Assembly: GCA_031769625.1 (NCBI GenBank)
Contig: JAUIMM010000519.1
Location: forward strand, 3,157,501-3,221,500
DNA: 64,000 nucleotides
Source of the DNA: Taudactylus pleione
Taxonomy: Eukaryota > Chordata > Amphibia > Anura > Myobatrachidae
Reading direction: 5' to 3'
Both the position numbers and the translations under genes were made by a program. Of the stretch, positions 11,225-23,162 are shown in pieces. The notes under the pieces are model-generated. The model was not told where the DNA came from. It saw only the letters and a program-made list of their open reading frames with translations, and made no database searches. Position 1 is the stretch's first letter, and each line of letters begins with the position of its first letter.

Positions 11225-11900
11225 TGATTAGGGATCCAGGGCAGGCAGATAGATCCGAGCTGTGTCTAGGATTCCCCGAAACCCCAAAATTCGGGTGGGT
11301 CCTGTTCCCGGAGAACCGGACCCGCTCATCTCTACTCCCAATGTATGAAGGAGGAACCACAGTAGATATCTCCATATCTACCACGGCCCCTCCATTTCTG
11401 ACAGCAGCCTCAGCCCCAATAGGTTGATATGGGTACTGCTAGGCTGTCAGATTTAGTTTGGCTTCGGCAGCTAATGCCATCTGAAGATGGCGTTAGCCAC
11501 TATAGACTAAAGACTGCATTCTGCTAAACCCTCACCGGAAATGGCCGGTGCATATAGGGCCATAACTAGGGGTGTGCAAGTGGTGCAGTTGCACAGAGCA
11601 CCGGGCTCTATGGGTGGCACCATCGCTGTCCCATGGCCCTTACATCTGGCTAGCAGGGGGGCCTGGAATGGCACCCTGCAGCCAGGATCGCAGATGCAGT
11701 GCCGCCTGGACCATCTATTCGACACTCCAGATAGGCACCCTGTGGTTTGAACAGCCAATTGGAGTGTCCTTAGTCGTGACCTTAGTCAGTGCTGGCATCC
11801 CCGCCCACTGTGCATGTGACATCATGCGCACAGGGGCGGGGCCTGCACAGGGCACAGCTGGGCCCTGTTATGGCACTGGTCGCACATAAACCATGCATGC
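11225..11900. mobile_element. fragments of two hAT-type families
   Basis: ACCGGACCCGCTCATCTCTA (ending near 11335) matches the GAGATGAGCGGG-type hAT terminus in reverse. AGGGCCATAACTAGGGG (from about 11553) matches the CAGGGCCNTAACTAG terminus of 4028, 13788 and 43960. Neither copy has a clear second end or target duplication here. Confidence 0.5.
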
Positions 11901-13787
11901 GCAGTAGCGCTGTGGGGTCCCAATAGAGGAGTGAATTGACCGCTAATGCAATCACCTCACTTCTATAATATCACAGTTACAGGCTCCTTTCAGTGCCCTG
12001 GCCCTGCATGTGTATTTTAATACATTCAGGCATATTCTTATTCCTTATTGCCACATTTAGCGGCAATAAGAAATTAAAAGTAACCACAGGAAAAAAAATT
12101 CTAATTGTTTATTACTTATGTCATTTTAATTCTTTCTCATTTCATTAACACTTATTGATTTATCTTTACACATCTATTCTTTACACTTCACTATCACCTT
12201 TTTTCCCCCTTTCATGTGATGCCCTGGGGATAGTCCTTGGCTGGAATTTTTTTGGGTGCCTTGCTTCTCGGAGGTGATCCCCTTAATGTTAGGGACGCCA
12301 GTATAGAGGAGCCTTGACGATGGCCTGGCGCTTATTCATATATTTGCAAATGTATGTAACTAATACCTCTGAAATCTCTATTATCATGTAGGATTTAAGT
12401 ATTTTTTGTTGATATTGCAGCAGTGAGCTGGAGGGAATCTTCTTTTCTGTGCTACAGTGTAAACCCCGCCCTTTACAAGCACCTGTGCAATGTCATTAAG
12501 CTGATATGAGTGACCACCATACTTTTTGTTTGAAGAAATTACAATTGTCAGGTGAAAACCCAATAATTGATAAACATGCTCCAGAGTTTCAGTATAAATA
12601 ATTTTTATATTAAATATAAGATTAATCTTGTATTTTAACACATTTGCATTTCGGCCATTTATGGCACGTCGCAGGCATTTTCAGCGATTTACAGTGGCTA
12701 ACACCTTTACTGGATGGTTAATATGTGTGCCTGTCATGCTTACAGGATGCTTCATTTACACAACAAGGCTTGAGGTCGTTTAGAATTTGCATACACAAGG
12801 AGGGGGAGTTGACTAGTAAGTGCACACTGCTAAAAGCCCACATAATTAATGCATTCTCTCTTACAACATTTAGCTGACTACAACTCATTTATTACTTAGT
12901 GATGATATTGTAAAGACAGGAATGCAGTCTCTTGAGAAATACCTTACAAAACGTAGATACAGAATTAATAGCTCTCAGTATAATTATATTTTGGGTAGGT
13001 TTACAAACTTGACACATTTTTGCTATAAAAAAGATAGAATTATATAGAAGGTGCTGAATTACTGATTAAAAAAGAACATTAGCATCTCAATGGGATAATG
13101 TAAAACATCAAGTGAAATATGCTAACAATGCAGCTTAGTATATACTATACACAACGTGTAAGAAGCCATATATATTCACACTTAACGGTATTCTTCTTCA
13201 GATACCGCAATTCTCGCTAGACCAATTTTTAAGGCTACCTTTGTCCATATTTTGGCAATAATTCAAGCTTTAAACTTAATGAGTTTTTGCAAGTAGTTCC
13301 ATCGACTTATTTCTATATATATCCTGGAAATGGGATCTGAGGTAAGACGTTCCTAGTCAATAGTCACTGCAGAATGCAGGTCCTGAATAGGGCTTCCAAT
13401 GGTAGGCACCACTTTATCCATTTTTCTGTCCTATTCGTCTACTCGATAAAATACTTCTTATGACACAACAGCTGCAGTGTATTGCAGAGGTGGGGTGCTG
13501 GTTTCAGGTAATTAGGGACTAATATGACATAAATGGGGACTTACCGTAGGTCGGATAATATGATGGACACTGAGCAAAAAGAAGGAAGTAGTAATCGCCT
13601 AGCTTTGCTAACAGCCAGTTCAGAGCAATAACATACAGTTATGTTTGGCATATGCTGTATCATGTACGAAGTACAATTACTGTAAGTAAAAAATATTTTG
13701 CAGGTTAGAATACCTTTTAAGCTAGGAACCTTACTGTTTGGAAACAGAAAACAAAGACCCTCCTGCAACTTGAAGTTTACTTGGGGT
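11901..13787. other. no gene recognised
   Basis: A/T-rich DNA. Open frames are short, in several overlapping frames, and lack recognisable domains. Confidence 0.5.
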
Positions 13788-14147
13788 CAGAGCTGTAACT
13801 AGACTCCATGTGTAAGGTGTCTGATTGTGTTGTAAGAGGTCATAGGTTTGAATCCTGGGTAAGACAGTATTTTAAAATGTGTGTCTTAAATTAGGGAGAA
13901 TGTGACTGGAGGTGCTTAGGGCCAGAAGTGGAGGTGGCCAGGAAGCAGAGGGAATTGAGGGAGAGTTGGGCAGGGTGGAGCTAGGGGGTGTGATCAGATG
14001 CAGAGAGGAGATGAACGGAATTAAAAACAGAAACGCAAGTGTGTGTGAATGATTAAAATATAAAATTGATTGGTGCCGCTGGACAGTGCCCCCTGTCTTG
14101 CAGTGCTCTGTGCTATGGTACATTGCACCACACTAGTTACAGCCCTG
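13788..14147 (-). mobile_element. short non-autonomous hAT-type element, same family as 4028
   Basis: It starts CAGAGCTGTAACTAG and ends CTAGTTACAGCCCTG, the reverse orientation of the element at 4028. The internal GGGCACTGTCC-type phrase is also shared in reverse complement. The flanks CTTGGGGT and CTCAGGGT match at 6 of 8 positions. No coding capacity. Confidence 0.65.
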
Positions 14148-14496
14148 CTCAGGGTATACAAAACATTTTCTTCTGGGTGTAATTGGCAGTAAAGCAATTC
14201 AAATTGAGTATTTGCACAAATTATTATTAATTATACAACAATATTGTAAGCTAAGGAAAAGATGTTTTGCTTAAAGGCTATGTCTACTTTTGGACAACCC
14301 ATCCTCAAACTAACCTATTCTACTGAAACCCTCTTCGTTACCAGAAGCCTGTTACCTTTCCCACGACAGCGGTGGTGCTAAATCATGCTTGTTTATGCTT
14401 GGGAAACTGGTGCATTGCAAACCATGCAAAGATTTACTATTTAATTCTATGGAACTATTACCTGCTGTGCATGACTCTTGGTGCAGATTGAACTAT

Positions 14497-15647
14497 GGGC
14501 CTGATTCAGACCCGGTCGCAAGCGCTGAGCGCTCGCAACCGGGTTGATGGTGGCCCACAGTGCATGCGCACGACGGAGCCGGCTCCATCGTGCGCATGCG
14601 CAAGACCCGGCTAGCGACGGGCACTCCGTTGCTCCGGGTCTCGCACCAAAGGGAGCGAGCTGTCGATGTTGAGTGACAGCTTGCCCCGTTTGGTGGGCTG
14701 GCCGGAGGGGTGGCTGCCCAAACGGAGGCGTTCCCATGAGAACGCCTGCTGTTTGGGGGCGGCCCCACTGACATCACAAGCGATCGTCCAACTTATCATC
14801 CAGTGTGTATGCTGTTTTACTCTCTGCTGCTGAACCCTAACCTTCCGGTCTCGGTAGGATGTCGACATTGTGAACATTGTGAACATGATGACATTCTGTA
14901 GATGCTAACATAATGAATGTCGACATTTCAACAATGCATTAGAGGCAAGAATAAAGGACATACGTCAGAGATCAGGAGAATAGTAATTCAGTGCCAACAC
15001 AGTATAACAAAAAGAACCTATGGGTAAAATTTAAGGTAAGTACAGTACATGGTCAATATTCGGAAGCAGAACAGGAATTGGACAAGATTTGCATGTAGCA
15101 CAATAATCCGTCAATTCATCAGTGGTTCCCCATTTGGTTATGATGGCGACCACACACAGGTACTAAAATGTTAGTGCCATCGATAGAAAACTTTGTAACC
15201 ACTAACTTGTTCACCAGTCCTAGGAGTTACCGAAGGACAATATGAAGTAACCAGTCTGATGACCATTACAGGTAAGATGCCTGACCGGGCCCTCCTGCGA
15301 GAAACACTCTGTAATTCCTTGTAGAGACTCTATACAGCATATGTAGGCCACAATGTATGTCAGTGGAGAGCTTCCGGCTCTACTGTCAGTGGAGAGCTTC
15401 CGGCTCTGTTAAAGCCGAAAGCTCTCTGGGGCTTGCGATGAACGAGACCCTACCACAAGGGTCTTGTCGCAAGCCCGATGGTTGCGATGGTCTTGACCAT
15501 CGCGACCATCATCATGGCCCCTCACTATAGCTGTGGGTGACCACCCACAGCTATGCGAGCGGCCATGAGGCAGCTCCAACAAAAAAAAAGCCCGGCCCTG
15601 ATTCAGAGCGAGCACTCTGTCAGAGCGAGCGGCTCTGAATCAGGCCC
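14497..15647 (+). mobile_element. SH element, copy 2, split by an inverted-duplication arm
   Basis: It starts GGGCCTGATTCAGACCC and ends CTCTGAATCAGGCCC, with TAT at 14494-14496 and 15648-15650. The left half (to 14777) ends inside the central hairpin at CACTGACATCAC, and the right half resumes near 15355 at ATGTCAGTGGAGAGC. Between them lies 14778-15354, one arm of a large inverted duplication. The two halves together give a normal element of about 570 bp. Confidence 0.88.
14778..15354. repeat. left arm of a 576-bp inverted duplication
   Basis: Reads as an imperfect reverse complement of 15969-17095 once the SH element at 16164-16714 is removed. Markers are GTCCAACTTATCATCC, ATGTCGACATTGTGAACATT, CCACACACAGGTACTAAAAT and CATATGTAGGCCACAAT. 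The left end breaks off about 35 bp inside a MITE that is complete on the right side (17061-17335), so this arm looks like the copy and the right locus the source. It interrupts SH copy 2 at its central palindrome. Confidence 0.85.
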
Positions 15648-15968
15648 TATGTCCAACAAAAGATAACAATTCGATAAAATTCTATTGTTGACCTATGTAT
15701 GTTGGACTGTTATCAGTGGTGGATTAACCTGTGTCCATATCCAGCCACTTGGTGGGTTTTTTTCTGATTTAATTTAAAAAAAAAACACATTTAAGCAGGA
15801 TAGGGAATTCCCGTGGCCGTCCGTATAAAGTGCCTGTATTTATCCATACCCATGTTAGGACAGTGTAGCCTATTGCTACAAGGCACCTCCACGCTATGGG
15901 CTTCAGTATTAATTGTACACAATTCCAAATGCGGCAGCATCTTGCGCTTTTAAGCAAACTGCGCATAT
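15648..15968. other. loop of the inverted duplication; no gene recognised
   Basis: Single-copy-looking sequence between SH copy 2 and the right arm. No recognisable frame. Confidence 0.5.
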
Positions 15969-17095
15969 ATTGTGGCCTACATATGCTGTGTAGAGTCTCT
16001 ACAAGGAATTACAGAGTGTTTCTCGCAGGAGGGCTCGGTCAGTCATCTTACCTGTAATGGTCATCAGACTGGTTACTTAATATTGTCCTTCAGTCCTAAA
16101 ACCGGTGAATAATTTAGTGGTTACAAAATTTTATATCGGTGGCACTAACATTTTAGTACCTGTGGGCTGTATTCAGAGGCGGCCGTACGGTCTACGACCG
16201 CACGGCCTCCTCGATGTTTGTCTAGTGCGCATGCACACGAGGGAGCTGGCTCCTTCGTGCGCATGCGTGAGACTCACTATGACCAACAGCGCTGGTCATA
16301 GCAGGTCTCTTTCCAAAGGGGGCGAGCTGTCGATGTTGATTGACAGCTCGCCCCATTTGGATGGCGGGCCGGGGGGGTGGAAGCCCAAACGGAGGCGTTC
16401 CTATGGGAACACCTGCCGTTTGGGGGAGGCCCCACTGACATCACTAGTGATGTCAGTGGAGAGCTTCCGGCTCTGACAGAGCCAGAAGCCCTCCGGGGCT
16501 TACGACAAGTGAGACCCTACCCTAGGGTCTCGTCGTAAGCCCCGATGGTCGCGATGGTCAATGACCATCACGACCATCAACCTAGCGGTGGTTAGAGCTG
16601 TGGGTGTTAACCCACAGCCTAACGACCGAAACAGAGGCGGCCGGTCAGGATGCAAGCAGCCGCCCAGTTTCTAAGCGACCGCTTGCATCCTCCGACCGCC
16701 TCTGAATGAGGCCCTGTGTGTGGTCGCCATCATAACCAAATGGTGAGACACTGATGAATTGACGGATTATTGTGCTACATGTAAATTTTCTCCAATCCCT
16801 GTTCTGCTTCCGAATATTGACCATGTACTGTACTTACCTTAATTTTTACTTTACTTTATCATTACAAGGTATAAAAAGTTATACTGTGTTAGCACTGAAT
16901 TACTATTCTCTCGATCTCTGATGTATGTCCTTTATTCTTGCCTCTAATGCATTGTTGAAATGTCGACATTCAATATGTTAGCATCTACAAAATGTTCACA
17001 ATGTTCACAATGTCGACATCCTACAGAGACCAGAAGGTTAGGGTTCGGCAGCGGAGGGTAAAGCTGTATACACACTAGACGATAAGTTGGACGAT
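15969..17095. repeat. right arm of the inverted duplication, carrying SH copy 3
   Basis: Complementary to 14778-15354 from ATTGTGGCCTACATATG through GATAAGTTGGAC. It contains the 551-bp SH element at 16164-16714, absent from the left arm. It includes AAATGTCGACATTCAATATG and AATGTCGACATCCTAC, members of the dispersed TGTCGACAT-rich repeat. Confidence 0.85.
16164..16714 (+). mobile_element. SH element, copy 3, with paralogous empty site
   Basis: It starts GGGCTGTATTCAGAGGC and ends GCCTCTGAATGAGGCCC, with TGT at 16161-16163 and 16715-16717. The other arm carries the uninterrupted site (reverse complement reading TAGTACCTGTGTGTGGTC, near 15148-15165). This shows directly that the insertion added the element plus one TGT. 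Hairpins include GATGGTCGCGATGGTC..ACCATC, the central CACTGACATCACTAGTGATG and GGGGCGAGCTGTCGATG..AGCTCGCCCC-type pairs. No coding capacity. Confidence 0.93.
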
Positions 17096-17335
17096 ATGAA
17101 CGATAATGATATCGTTATCGCTCATCGCGTTCAATATCGTCCAGTGTGTTTGCAAGACATCGTTGACAATGCGCGCTCCCGCGGATCGTTAATTATGTCT
17201 TTCATCGCCTGTACTTGCAGGGCAACCTGACGATATTGTCCGGTTCTGCAAGTACAGGGTTAACAAACTCGTTCAGTGTGTATGCTCAATGTCATTAATG
17301 CTCATGGAGCATATCGTTAAGTTTGTATGTGGCTT
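17061..17335. mobile_element. TA-flanked MITE (AAGCTGTATACACAC type)
   Basis: The left end AAGCTGTATACACACTAG and the right end GTTTGTATGTGGCTT are inverted relatives flanked by TA. The internal part has repeated CGATAT/ATCGTT phrases and GC-rich palindromes as in 22825 and 49425. No open frame. Confidence 0.65.
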
Positions 17336-18390
17336 TAGGGTTAGGCTATAGGAGTAGAGGGTTATAATTAGGCAATAAGGGGGAGGGTTAGGGTTAGGTT
17401 TTAGGGTGAGAAATAATCACAGCAGAAAGTGCAGCAGGACCCGCTGAAAGTCATTAGGACATCACTGCTGGATCCAGAAGACACTGCTGGAGCCACCAGA
17501 CCAGGTAAGTCACCACTAGACCACCAGGGACATTTTGTCAAAATTGTAATCATGTCAACATTTCATCAGTGTCGACATGGTGAATGTTGACAACATATAC
17601 CCCACCCAATAGCAGAACTGTGCTAAATGGCTTTTCTTTTTAGATTTAATAGCACCTTCACAGAATCCAGTTAACGTTCTATAATAAAATTATAGAAGGG
17701 TTAGTCTCTTAATATTTACATATTTAATATTTCGATATTAGACAAATACAGAGAGAACCTAAACATACTGTAGTGTTAGTCATTCCAGTGATGGAAACCA
17801 TATAAATAATTTATATCATTGTGTGTATTACATGGCTTTGAAGATGTACTGGTTGCCACCAATCAATGGAAAATGTAAAGTGCCACACTACAGTTTCCTT
17901 TTATGTACTTGCATTACTTTGGTTAGTGGTGTTTCACTTTCACTAGGAGCCATCTTTTGTTGTGATGGAGTACATATACATGGTTATTGCACATGCAAGC
18001 ATAAGTAAAGAGCAGATATAGTGACGTAAAGGTCTATGTAATGGTAATGGAGACTGACAATGACATTTCCTGCTTAGGCATGTAGGTTGTTGACATTCAC
18101 AGCATAAGCAGATGATATGCATCTTCTCACTAATTAGATCTGCAATGCACCCCAGTCACATCCACTCATCTTGTGAGATATAACTGTAGCATTTGCATCT
18201 TGTGCTCTGTACAGCATGTCAGTGCTCTTCCGAATGTAGAGACTCCCAGAGAGGAATAGAATGGGAGCCATGTAACATGCATGTACATTTTACGTTGTCA
18301 TGTTCTTATCTTGTAGCCCTTTGCAAACAATAGAAAATGTGATTAAATAGAGAGTTAAAAATAATATCTAAGAAATAGACAAATAAATCT
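17336..18390. other. no gene; TGTCGACAT repeat fragment at its left side
   Basis: CATTTCATCAGTGTCGACAT and GAATGTTGACAACAT (about 17558-17595) match the repeat seen near 38810-39130. The rest is unassigned A/T-rich DNA with no convincing frame. Confidence 0.5.
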
Positions 18391-18394
18391 GTAA

Positions 18395-18712
18395 TCCCTG
18401 CCCCCTTCCTCCCTTCTATTCCCTTCCTATCCTTTACCTTCCTTTCCCATCCCTTCCCTTCCCATTTCTTCCCTTCCCATTTCTTCCCTTTGCATCCCAT
18501 CCCTTCCCTTCTCATTCCTTCCCTTCGCATCCCATCCCTTCCCTTCTCATTCCTTCCCTTCGCATCCCATCCCTTCCCTTCTCATTCCTTCCCTTCGCAT
18601 CCCATCCCTTCCCTTCTCATTCCTTCCCTTCGCATCCCATCCCTTCCCTTCTCATTCCTTCCCTTCCCTTCCCATCCCATCCCTCCCCTTCCCATCCCAT
18701 CCCTCATTTGTC
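18395..18712. repeat. polypyrimidine tract with 35-bp minisatellite
   Basis: Nearly pure C/T over about 300 bp on this strand. The part from about 18490 to 18660 repeats a 35-bp unit (TCATTCCTTCCCTTCGCATC and so on; TCAT at 18512 and 18547) about five times. Pyrimidine tracts of this kind can form triplex DNA, which is general knowledge and not shown here. Confidence 0.93.
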
Positions 18713-19754
18713 CAATTCTGTCTCCCTTCCACATCACTCTGTGAAGCATAGTTATCTTAGGGCAATGATAGGACTTCACCCTATACTTAGGGAGTTTGTC
18801 TCCATTAGCTAATGTCAGTATAGATGACATAAGAATCTTTTGATCTCTCCCATGGGCTGGAGATGCTCTCCACATTCATTGCTGTGTTTTCATTATGCAC
18901 AGTGGCACAGCAGTGTCTGGCCTTGACAGTATAGTGATAGCAGAAGCCTTCGCAAGGACAGCATCCTTTCAGGTGCAATGTCCGGGCTGGGGTACCTGAC
19001 GCTTCATCTCTTATTGCCACAAATAGTATCACTCAGCTACCCAGCGATTTTATTGATACATTTTGGCGATATATGATTTTTAAAAACGAGGCTTTAAATT
19101 TAAGTGTAATAAATAGACTCAATCTATATTTCTGTCTCATTTGGTAATCCACTTTGCTAAATCCATTCTATCTACCTCTATTTCTCATTTACTGCAAATA
19201 TCCTCTCTAATATATCATCTTTACCTCTTGTTTCCTGTCTCTTCATGTCTCTCTCCCAGTGTATTCTGCCTATTCTGTAATTTCATTATGTCTGCCCCTT
19301 TCCCGCAGTATCTATCTCTATCTCCTTTACCATCTCCTACTCTACAAGTGTTTTTTGCTATTTTGTCAGGTGCTCTCTCTTTGTATTTCTGTTTTTTCCT
19401 CTCCCTTCCTGTCTTATCTTGTATTTCAACCACTATATATACTGTATATTTCATCTATTCCCCTTTCTGTTTGCCACCTCCCATCATCCTCAATCCCCTT
19501 CACCAGCCCCATGTCCATACACTACCCCTCACAAAAAACCAGAGGGTACCAAAAACCCTTCTAACTTTATCTATAGCTCTGCTCATCCCTCACATCCCTC
19601 ACCTTCTTTTGCACCCATGTCAAGTTTGTTTGCAACAAACTGAGCTCCATTAACAGCCTCCAGACCTGATTATCTGCAATCGGTGGGGATATTATCATGT
19701 AGGCACAAAAATGCTATTTATGTGGAAGTTTCTAAAATAATCTGCTTTTTCTCA
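18713..19754. other. no gene recognised; pyrimidine-biased
   Basis: The longest frame (19141-19653 plus, 170 codons) is rich in Leu, Ser, Pro and Phe because the strand is C/T-rich. It has no domain features and overlaps other frames of similar quality. Confidence 0.5.
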
Positions 19755-20090
19755 GATGGTCACTGGTATGGCATATGTATTGAATGGCTGTCACTGAGAT
19801 GGACTCTGTATTGTATTGCGGTTATTGAGATAGTGTTTGTATTGTATTGTTTTCACTATGATGGCCTCTGTATTATATGGTGGTTATTGGGATGCTTTCT
19901 GTATTCTATTGTGGTCATTGGGATGCTTTCTGTTTTATTTGGTGGTCATTGAGATGGTTTTTGTAGTGCATTGACATCACTGGGGTGCTCTCTGTTTTCT
20001 ATAGCAGCCATTGGGATGAGGTCTGTATTGTATGGCAATCACTGGGATAGTGTCTGTGATGTATAGCAGTCATTTGGATGATGGTAATAT
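19755..20090. repeat. 31-bp degenerate minisatellite
   Basis: Units like GTGGTCATTGGGATGCTTTC plus TGTATTCTATT repeat with a 31-bp spacing, measured between 19911 and 19942. About ten diverged units. Confidence 0.85.
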
Positions 20091-20573
20091 CATGGCTAGA
20101 GACAATGGTGTTAAAACCTTCCTACTTTTGTGTTTGCCCCAACTACATTTGATTCTAATGCACCTATGTGCATTCAGAATCTTTTCAAGGACCACTTTCA
20201 TTTCCACCCCAGCCTGTAATACACACTATCATGAAACAATAGCTGCTCTCTCCTGTAGGGGCCTTTGCTTCTTCAACCCCCTCAGACCTGATGGCCTCCA
20301 AGGAGATGGGGCCAGGGTCCCTCTATCCCTCCCTGAATAACAGAGGTGACACTCTCATCTGCAGGGTGAGGTGAAATTGCAGAATACATCAGTCACTGGA
20401 GAAGTACTTACACGCATGTGAACTTTGACTTTAAGTAGTGAGTGATTAAGTTACATGTTTTTTTAAATGAAATAGATATTATACTATGCAATGAGCAGTG
20501 AAGGTGTCCAGTGGGGAACTACAGTATCTTGGCAAGGATACCTATAAGGAAGATTTACCCTGAAGGAAACTCA
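20091..20573. other. no gene recognised
   Basis: No motif or repeat boundary identified. Confidence 0.5.
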
Positions 20574-21106
20574 GGACCTCATTCAGAGCCGGTCGCACAG
20601 AGCGTGCGGTCGGTGTGAATGAGGGGAGGACCTCTTGAATTTTCAAGACATCCTCCTTTGCGGTGGTAAGGCTGTTTTGCGCCTAAGGTGATGGTCGTGA
20701 TGGTCAAGACCATCGCGACCATCGGGGCTTACGACAAGACCCTAGGGTAGGGTCTCCCTTGTCGTAACCCCCCTGGAGAGCTTTCGGCTCTGTCTGAGCC
20801 GGAAGCTCTCCACTGACATCACTAGTGATGTCAGTGGGGCCGCCCCCAAACGGTAGGCGTTCCAATGGGAACGCCCCCATTTGGGCTGCCACCCCCCCCG
20901 GCCCGCCTTCCAAACGGGGTGAGCTGTCAATCAACATCGACAGCTCGCCCCCTTTGGATCGAGACCCGCTACGACCGGTGCTGTCAGTCGTAGCGGGTCT
21001 CACGCATGTGCACGACGGCGACGGCACCGTCATGCGCATGCTCTGTGGGGGGCCATCGACCCGGTCCGAGCGCATCGGCGCTAATGACCAGGTCTTAATG
21101 ACCCCT
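20574..21106 (-). mobile_element. SH element, copy 4 (reverse orientation)
   Basis: It starts GGACCTCATTCAGAGCC and ends near CTTAATGACCCCT. TCA flanks (20571-20573, 21107-21109) are plausible but the right terminus is diverged. The hairpin order is that of the other copies in reverse, including GATGGTCGTGATGGTCAAGA..ACCATC and GCTTTCGGCTCTGTC..AGCCGGAAGC, then the central CACTGACATCACTAGTGATG. No coding capacity. Confidence 0.85.
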
Positions 21107-22263
21107 TCAGTTCTTTTATCCAAGTTTCTATTAAAAAGAAAATAAGGAGAAAATTCAGGAGGAGGATTATATATATGGCATATGATGGTGAAATCATTAT
21201 CAGTAATAAAAATAAGGTAAATTATACTAACAACAATCAGGGAGCTATATTGGTAAAAAATGTATATTGGACATGTCGTTGTGTCATGGCAGTGAGTAGG
21301 CTTTATTTGGTGAAGACCACAAATGAGTTTTCTAACCTATGTTTTCTAAGCTGCCTGTGTTTGTAGGCAGCTAGATCTCATAATTACCATGCAGAGCATC
21401 AATTATCTTCAGTGTGACTGTCTGTCTGCAATCATATCTATGAAATCAGGATGCCGAGCAAGAGAGCTCAGTGCGCAGAGTACAAGTGATGAGAGATGAC
21501 GGAATTTTTCCTGCCTTCAAACTGACGATGAGACATATAATGATTGCTGCCACCCTCCAACGTAACACAGCGACTGTGATGAGAAGAAGGGTGATATCAC
21601 AGACTGACCTGAGTCACTCATGGCAAGAACTCACTCTCACAAACTTTCTTATACAGAACTTTCTGAATGCAAATTATTGGAACATTCAGCACAAAGTTTT
21701 GTACAGTGATTCATATGGTATTTGCATTTAGAATTAGTCATCTACTCGAGGACTGTGGAAGCAATACGTTCTGGAATAATTATTAATATTTAATATATGT
21801 TATTTATAGGTTATCTTTTTTTTTTTCACTGGATTGTACAATATCATATAGATTTCAAATAGATTTAAAGGACAAGAGCATTGTTGCTAATGGCTAGATG
21901 CTCTAAGCTGTTTTATTGAGTTTAAGGAAACGTTAACAGGTTGTTAATGCCTTAGCCCGAACCGCACCAACTTGTTTCCCCCTGCAAGGGGCCTATTCAC
22001 TATTAACATGTGATTGCCCCAGACACCAATCCACTGCAGCGATTCAGTATTGTTCTGATGCTGGTACAAGTGCCCCTATAGGAAGGATCTGAAGATGGCA
22101 TCAGTTCTCATAGCCAAGTTTTCAGAGGCGGCCATATAGGGACAGTAATGGGGAATGGGTCCATTACTTAAAACATGCATAAAATACAGAGGGGCTGGGG
22201 CGCTGCTCAGAGGAGGGAGTGGGCCCCTTGTGTGCTAATATCCCCTGGTTTTATCTCCATGGT
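21107..22263. other. no gene recognised
   Basis: A/T-rich, with chance frames only. Confidence 0.5.
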
Positions 22264-22271
22264 TGTAGGAT

Positions 22272-22687
22272 CAGGGCCGGCTCCAGGGGTAATAGCGTCC
22301 TGTGCAGGCCGAGTGCTCTGCGCTCCTTATCGTGCGCGGCGCAGCCAAAATTGGGGGTGTGGCCTAATTACCATAGGCCACGCTTCCTTACGTGACAGTA
22401 TCTGATGGGCATGCCTGCATGGCACGCCTCCAAATAACGTTAGGCTGGGGGGAGCCTCACTAGCTGGGCTTCCCCCAGCTCTCTCACGGCACTGAATGGA
22501 TGCTGCGCGCCTGTGCGCAGCATCCATTCAGACTCCAGGGTCCCGGCACCACCGCACAGCTGTGGGGGTCCCCAACCCCTCGATTTGACCACCCACGGGC
22601 CAATCAGGATGCTGGGGAAAGGTGCGCCCTCTATGGGTGGCGCCCCTGTTCGACCGCTCAGGTCGAACACCCCTAGAGCCGGCCCTG
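22272..22687. mobile_element. non-autonomous hAT element with perfect 8-bp duplication
   Basis: It starts CAGGGCCGGCTCCAGGGGT and ends CCTAGAGCCGGCCCTG, good terminal inverted repeats. TGTAGGAT occurs exactly at 22264-22271 and 22688-22695. It is 416 bp, GC-rich and has no transposase. Confidence 0.95.
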
Positions 22688-22824
22688 TGTAGGATTACCT
22701 CTTTCCTGTAGCCATGAATCCTCCCTATAGCATTATTGAAGTCCTCCTATAGCCATTTATTCCACCACCTGTAGCATTATTGCCCCATTGTCAGTGATCT
22801 CCACTGAAATAATCCCCAGCTCTA

Positions 22825-23162
22825 AAGGTGCATATCCACTTAGCGACTGTGAAACGAGTGCACCCTTACGACATTGTAATCGTGCAATCGTTTCACAGTC
22901 TGTGATGTGCCTACACTAAATGTTCAGTCGTTCAGTGTAGGCACATCAATCATCCTCGAACATGAGCAACCTGATGACGTCATCAGGTTGACCAGCATGT
23001 TTGGGCGATGATAGATGTCAAAAACGACCAGCGGGCGCGAGCATCGCTGGTCGTTTTTGACATTAAAATGCCCGATTTGTGCCCGATTTGCAAGTGATTG
23101 AACGATAACGACGTTGTTATCTTTCAATCGTCTGGTAAAATCGGGTAGTGGATATGCACCTT
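22825..23162. mobile_element. TA-flanked MITE with perfect termini (AAGGTGCATATCCACT)
   Basis: AAGGTGCATATCCACT at the left is the exact reverse complement of AGTGGATATGCACCTT at the right, flanked by TA. An internal palindrome AACCTGATGACGTCATCAGG and the pair AAAACGACCAGCGGGCG/CGCTGGTCGTTTT are shared with the element at 49425. No coding capacity. Confidence 0.88.

Noticed and set aside
19141..19653. 170-codon plus-strand frame, hydrophobic, could suggest a membrane protein
   Set aside because: Produced by C/T-rich sequence; Leu/Ser/Pro/Phe bias with no conserved motif and overlapping frames of equal quality.
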